Shown here in pieces: positions 13,008 to 14,602 of a stretch of 14,602 nucleotides of DNA. A program made the position numbers and the translations under genes. The DNA comes from JBDRGC01 sp043818215 (GTDB taxonomy: Bacteria > Chloroflexota > Anaerolineae > Anaerolineales > UBA11858). How positions within the stretch are numbered: position 1 is the stretch's first letter; every line of letters starts with the position of its first letter. Location of the stretch: contig JBDRGC010000340.1 of assembly GCA_043818215.1 (NCBI GenBank), positions 1-14,602 of the forward strand, given 5' to 3'. The notes under the pieces were generated by a model. The model was not told where the DNA came from, searched no databases, and saw nothing but the letters and a program-made list of their open reading frames with translations.

Positions 13008-14602
13008 ATGGAAGAAAGCAATGCTTTAGCAGGACAAATAACCGAAGAAGAAATCGCCATCGAAGTAATTCCCGAAGCCTCCCCCCTCGAAGAATCTCCC
13101 GAGGAAACCTCTCCCGAGGAAGTCTCTTATGTAGATCAAGAGGGCCTGGAACCTCAAGAGTCTATGGAAGATCTCCTAAAAGCGGAAGGTTTAAGTATCG
13201 ACTTTCCTCACACTGGAGAAACGCGTACCGGCGCGATTGCATCGATCTCTAAGTCAGAGATTCTTGTCAGTGTGGGCGCCAAATCGGAAGGAATTCTTTC
13301 TGGTAGAGAATTAGACCAAATTGATCCCGAAGTACGCGCCAGCTTCGAACTGGGACAGGAAATACCGGTTTATATTCTTAGCACTGAAGACAAGAACGGC
13401 AATCTGGTACTCTCTTACAACAGAGCTCGTGAGGAGATTGATTGGGATTTAACCGAGGGCCTGATTGGATCCGATGAAGTTTACGAAAGTATAATCAGCG
13501 GTTTCAATAAGGGTGGGTTGATTGTTGAAATCGGTCAGTTGCGCGGCTTTGTCCCTGCCTCGCAGGTTAGCCTTTCTCGACGTATGAGCACCAGCGGTGA
13601 TACCCCCGAAAAGCGATGGGGTAAGATGGTAGGTGAACCTATTAGTGTCAGTGTCATTGAAGTGGACCGCTCTCGCCGCCGTCTGATTCTGTCTGAGCGC
13701 ATGGCTCTGCAAGAGACGCGTGAATCGCTCAAGGAAGACTTGCTGGATACTTTGGAGATTGGCGACGTCCGCACTGGACGTGTTACCAGTCTGGCCGATT
13801 TTGGCGCCTTTGTTAATATCACTGGTGCTGATGGCCTTGTCCACCTGTCGGAGATTTCTTGGGAGAGAATTCGTAATCCCAAGGATGTGCTCAAAATTGG
13901 TCAGGAAGTTCGAGTCCAGGTAATCAGCATCGACCGTGATAGGAAACGTATCGGTCTATCCATTCGCAAGCTACTGGAAAACCCCTGGCTCAAAAAGGTC
14001 GCCGACATCAAAGATGGTCAACTCGTAGAGGGTACGATCACCCACCTGACCAAATTCGGAGCTTTTGCCCGTTTGGGTGATGATGACCTCGAGGGTTTGA
14101 TCCACGTTTCAGAACTCAGCCCCGCGCGGGTCGAGCATCCGAAAGAAGTGGTCTCCGAAGGTGACTCGTTGACATTGCGCGTTATCAAGATCGACCGCGA
14201 TCGGCAACGGATTGGTCTCAGCCTCCGCAAAGTAGATTCGGCTGCGTACGCGGATTTGGATTGGAAGATGCTGCATGATGAGCTTGAAGCCGTCTCTGGC
14301 GATATAACCGCAGAGCCAGCCGAAGCCGAAAAGCCAGCCAAAGCTAAAAAGCCAGCCAAAACTGAAAAGCCAGCCGAAACCGAAGAACCAGCCGAAACCG
14401 AAGAGCCAGCCGAAACCGAAGAACCAGCCAAAGCTGAAAAGCCAGTCAAAGCTGAAAAGCCAGCCAAAGCTGAAAAGCCAGCCGAAGCCGAAGAACCAGC
14501 CAAAGCCGAAGAACCAGCCGAACCCGAAGAACCAGCCGAACCCGAAGAGCCAACTGAAGCTCAAGAACTCGCTGAAGCCGAAAAGCCAGCCGAAGCCGAA
14601 GA
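13008..14602 (+). CDS. rpsA: 30S ribosomal protein S1, C-terminus beyond window edge
   Basis: 531 codons are visible from ATG 13008; GGAG lies 10 bp upstream. The first ~60 residues are acidic ('EESPEETSPEEV'). Four S1 (OB-fold) RNA-binding domains follow at about 71-139, 156-230, 251-320 and 335-407. The last two are the most typical: 'GDVRTGRVTSLADFGAFVNI', 'GLVHLSEIS', 'VISIDRDRKRIGLSIRK' and 'GTITHLTKFGAFARL', 'GLIHVSELS', 'IDRDRQRIGLSLRK'. S1 holds mRNA on the 30S subunit during initiation; Gram-negative S1 has six domains, while four is common elsewhere. From about residue 436 the protein turns into a six-residue repeat with consensus E-[KE]-P-A-[EK]-[AT] that continues off the edge, so full length is unknown. 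It has its own strong promoter. Confidence 0.95.
   Translation, partial: MEESNALAGQITEEEIAIEVIPEASPLEESPEETSPEEVSYVDQEGLEPQESMEDLLKAEGLSIDFPHTGETRTGAIASISKSEILVSVGAKSEGILSGRELDQIDPEVRASFELGQEIPVYILSTEDKNGNLVLSYNRAREEIDWDLTEGLIGSDEVYESIISGFNKGGLIVEIGQLRGFVPASQVSLSRRMSTSGDTPEKRWGKMVGEPISVSVIEVDRSRRRLILSERMALQETRESLKEDLLDTLEIGDVRTGRVTSLADFGAFVNITGADGLVHLSEISWERIRNPKDVLKIGQEVRVQVISIDRDRKRIGLSIRKLLENPWLKKVADIKDGQLVEGTITHLTKFGAFARLGDDDLEGLIHVSELSPARVEHPKEVVSEGDSLTLRVIKIDRDRQRIGLSLRKVDSAAYADLDWKMLHDELEAVSGDITAEPAEAEKPAKAKKPAKTEKPAETEEPAETEEPAETEEPAKAEKPVKAEKPAKAEKPAEAEEPAKAEEPAEPEEPAEPEEPTEAQELAEAEKPAEAE
14313..14602 (+). repeat. 18-bp coding tandem repeat in the rpsA 3' end
   Basis: About 16 imperfect 18-bp units of the type GAAAAGCCAGCCGAAGCC encode E-[KE]-P-A-[EK]-[AT]. 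The array is unfinished at the window edge. The units keep the reading frame, so unit number can change without a frameshift. The mirror frame on the minus strand gives a false Phe/Gly/Trp-rich ORF. Confidence 0.92.

Noticed and set aside
14109..14564. Minus-strand ORF rich in Phe, Gly and Trp repeats
   Set aside because: It is the mirror frame of the rpsA 18-bp repeat and S1 domains; the plus frame has recognisable domains, a promoter and a ribosome-binding site.

Overview
The window looks like chromosomal DNA of a free-living bacterium with moderate GC and short intergenic gaps (none over about 190 bp). My best guess is Chloroflexota, probably Anaerolineae-like. The basis is the secreted-protein style (Thr/Pro-rich linkers and an 'LPLV' segment in a WD40 lipoprotein), the GAF/PAS/GGDEF architecture, and intergenic palindromes and short-word tandem repeats that I associate with that phylum. 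This placement is inference, not proof. Nine genes lie on the minus strand (one of them read in two frames) and one, rpsA, on the plus strand. No tRNA, rRNA, IS element, prophage or CRISPR array is visible.

Positions 1-3251 hold a minus-strand cluster, read right to left. It runs from a YtrA-type GntR repressor (2721-3134) to an SPFH/band-7 membrane protein (1783-2706), a two-TM protein with a DUF4177-like head (1147-1659), a stand-alone DUF4177-like protein (851-1078) and a CPBP-family membrane protease that runs off the left edge. The GntR gene has a clear sigma70-type promoter with a palindromic operator over its -10 box, suggesting an autoregulated membrane-homeostasis operon. Strong palindromes sit in two of the internal gaps and upstream of the promoter.

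Positions 3252-6379 hold a lipoprotein with a seven-bladed WD40 propeller and an S10 serine carboxypeptidase that lacks a visible signal peptide. Tandem-repeat DNA lies upstream of each.

Positions 6380-10766 hold a two-gene unit: an extracellular solute-binding lipoprotein with no ABC permease, followed 10 bp later by a membrane diguanylate cyclase (extracytoplasmic sensor, GAF-GAF-PAS-GGDEF). The arrangement suggests that ligand-loaded binding protein controls c-di-GMP synthesis.

Positions 10885-12920 hold the most interesting locus. A ChlI-type AAA+ ATPase gene ends with a run of ten A residues containing the dnaX-type slippery heptamer A AAA AAG. The following VWA (ChlD C-terminal) frame has no start codon of its own and is open exactly in the -1 frame. 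One gene therefore probably makes a short ATPase subunit (363 aa) and, by -1 frameshifting, a full-length ChlD-like protein (678 aa).

Positions 12921-14602 hold a strong plus-strand promoter and rpsA (ribosomal protein S1, four S1 domains). Its C-terminus becomes a long six-residue Pro/Ala/Glu/Lys repeat that is still running at the window edge.
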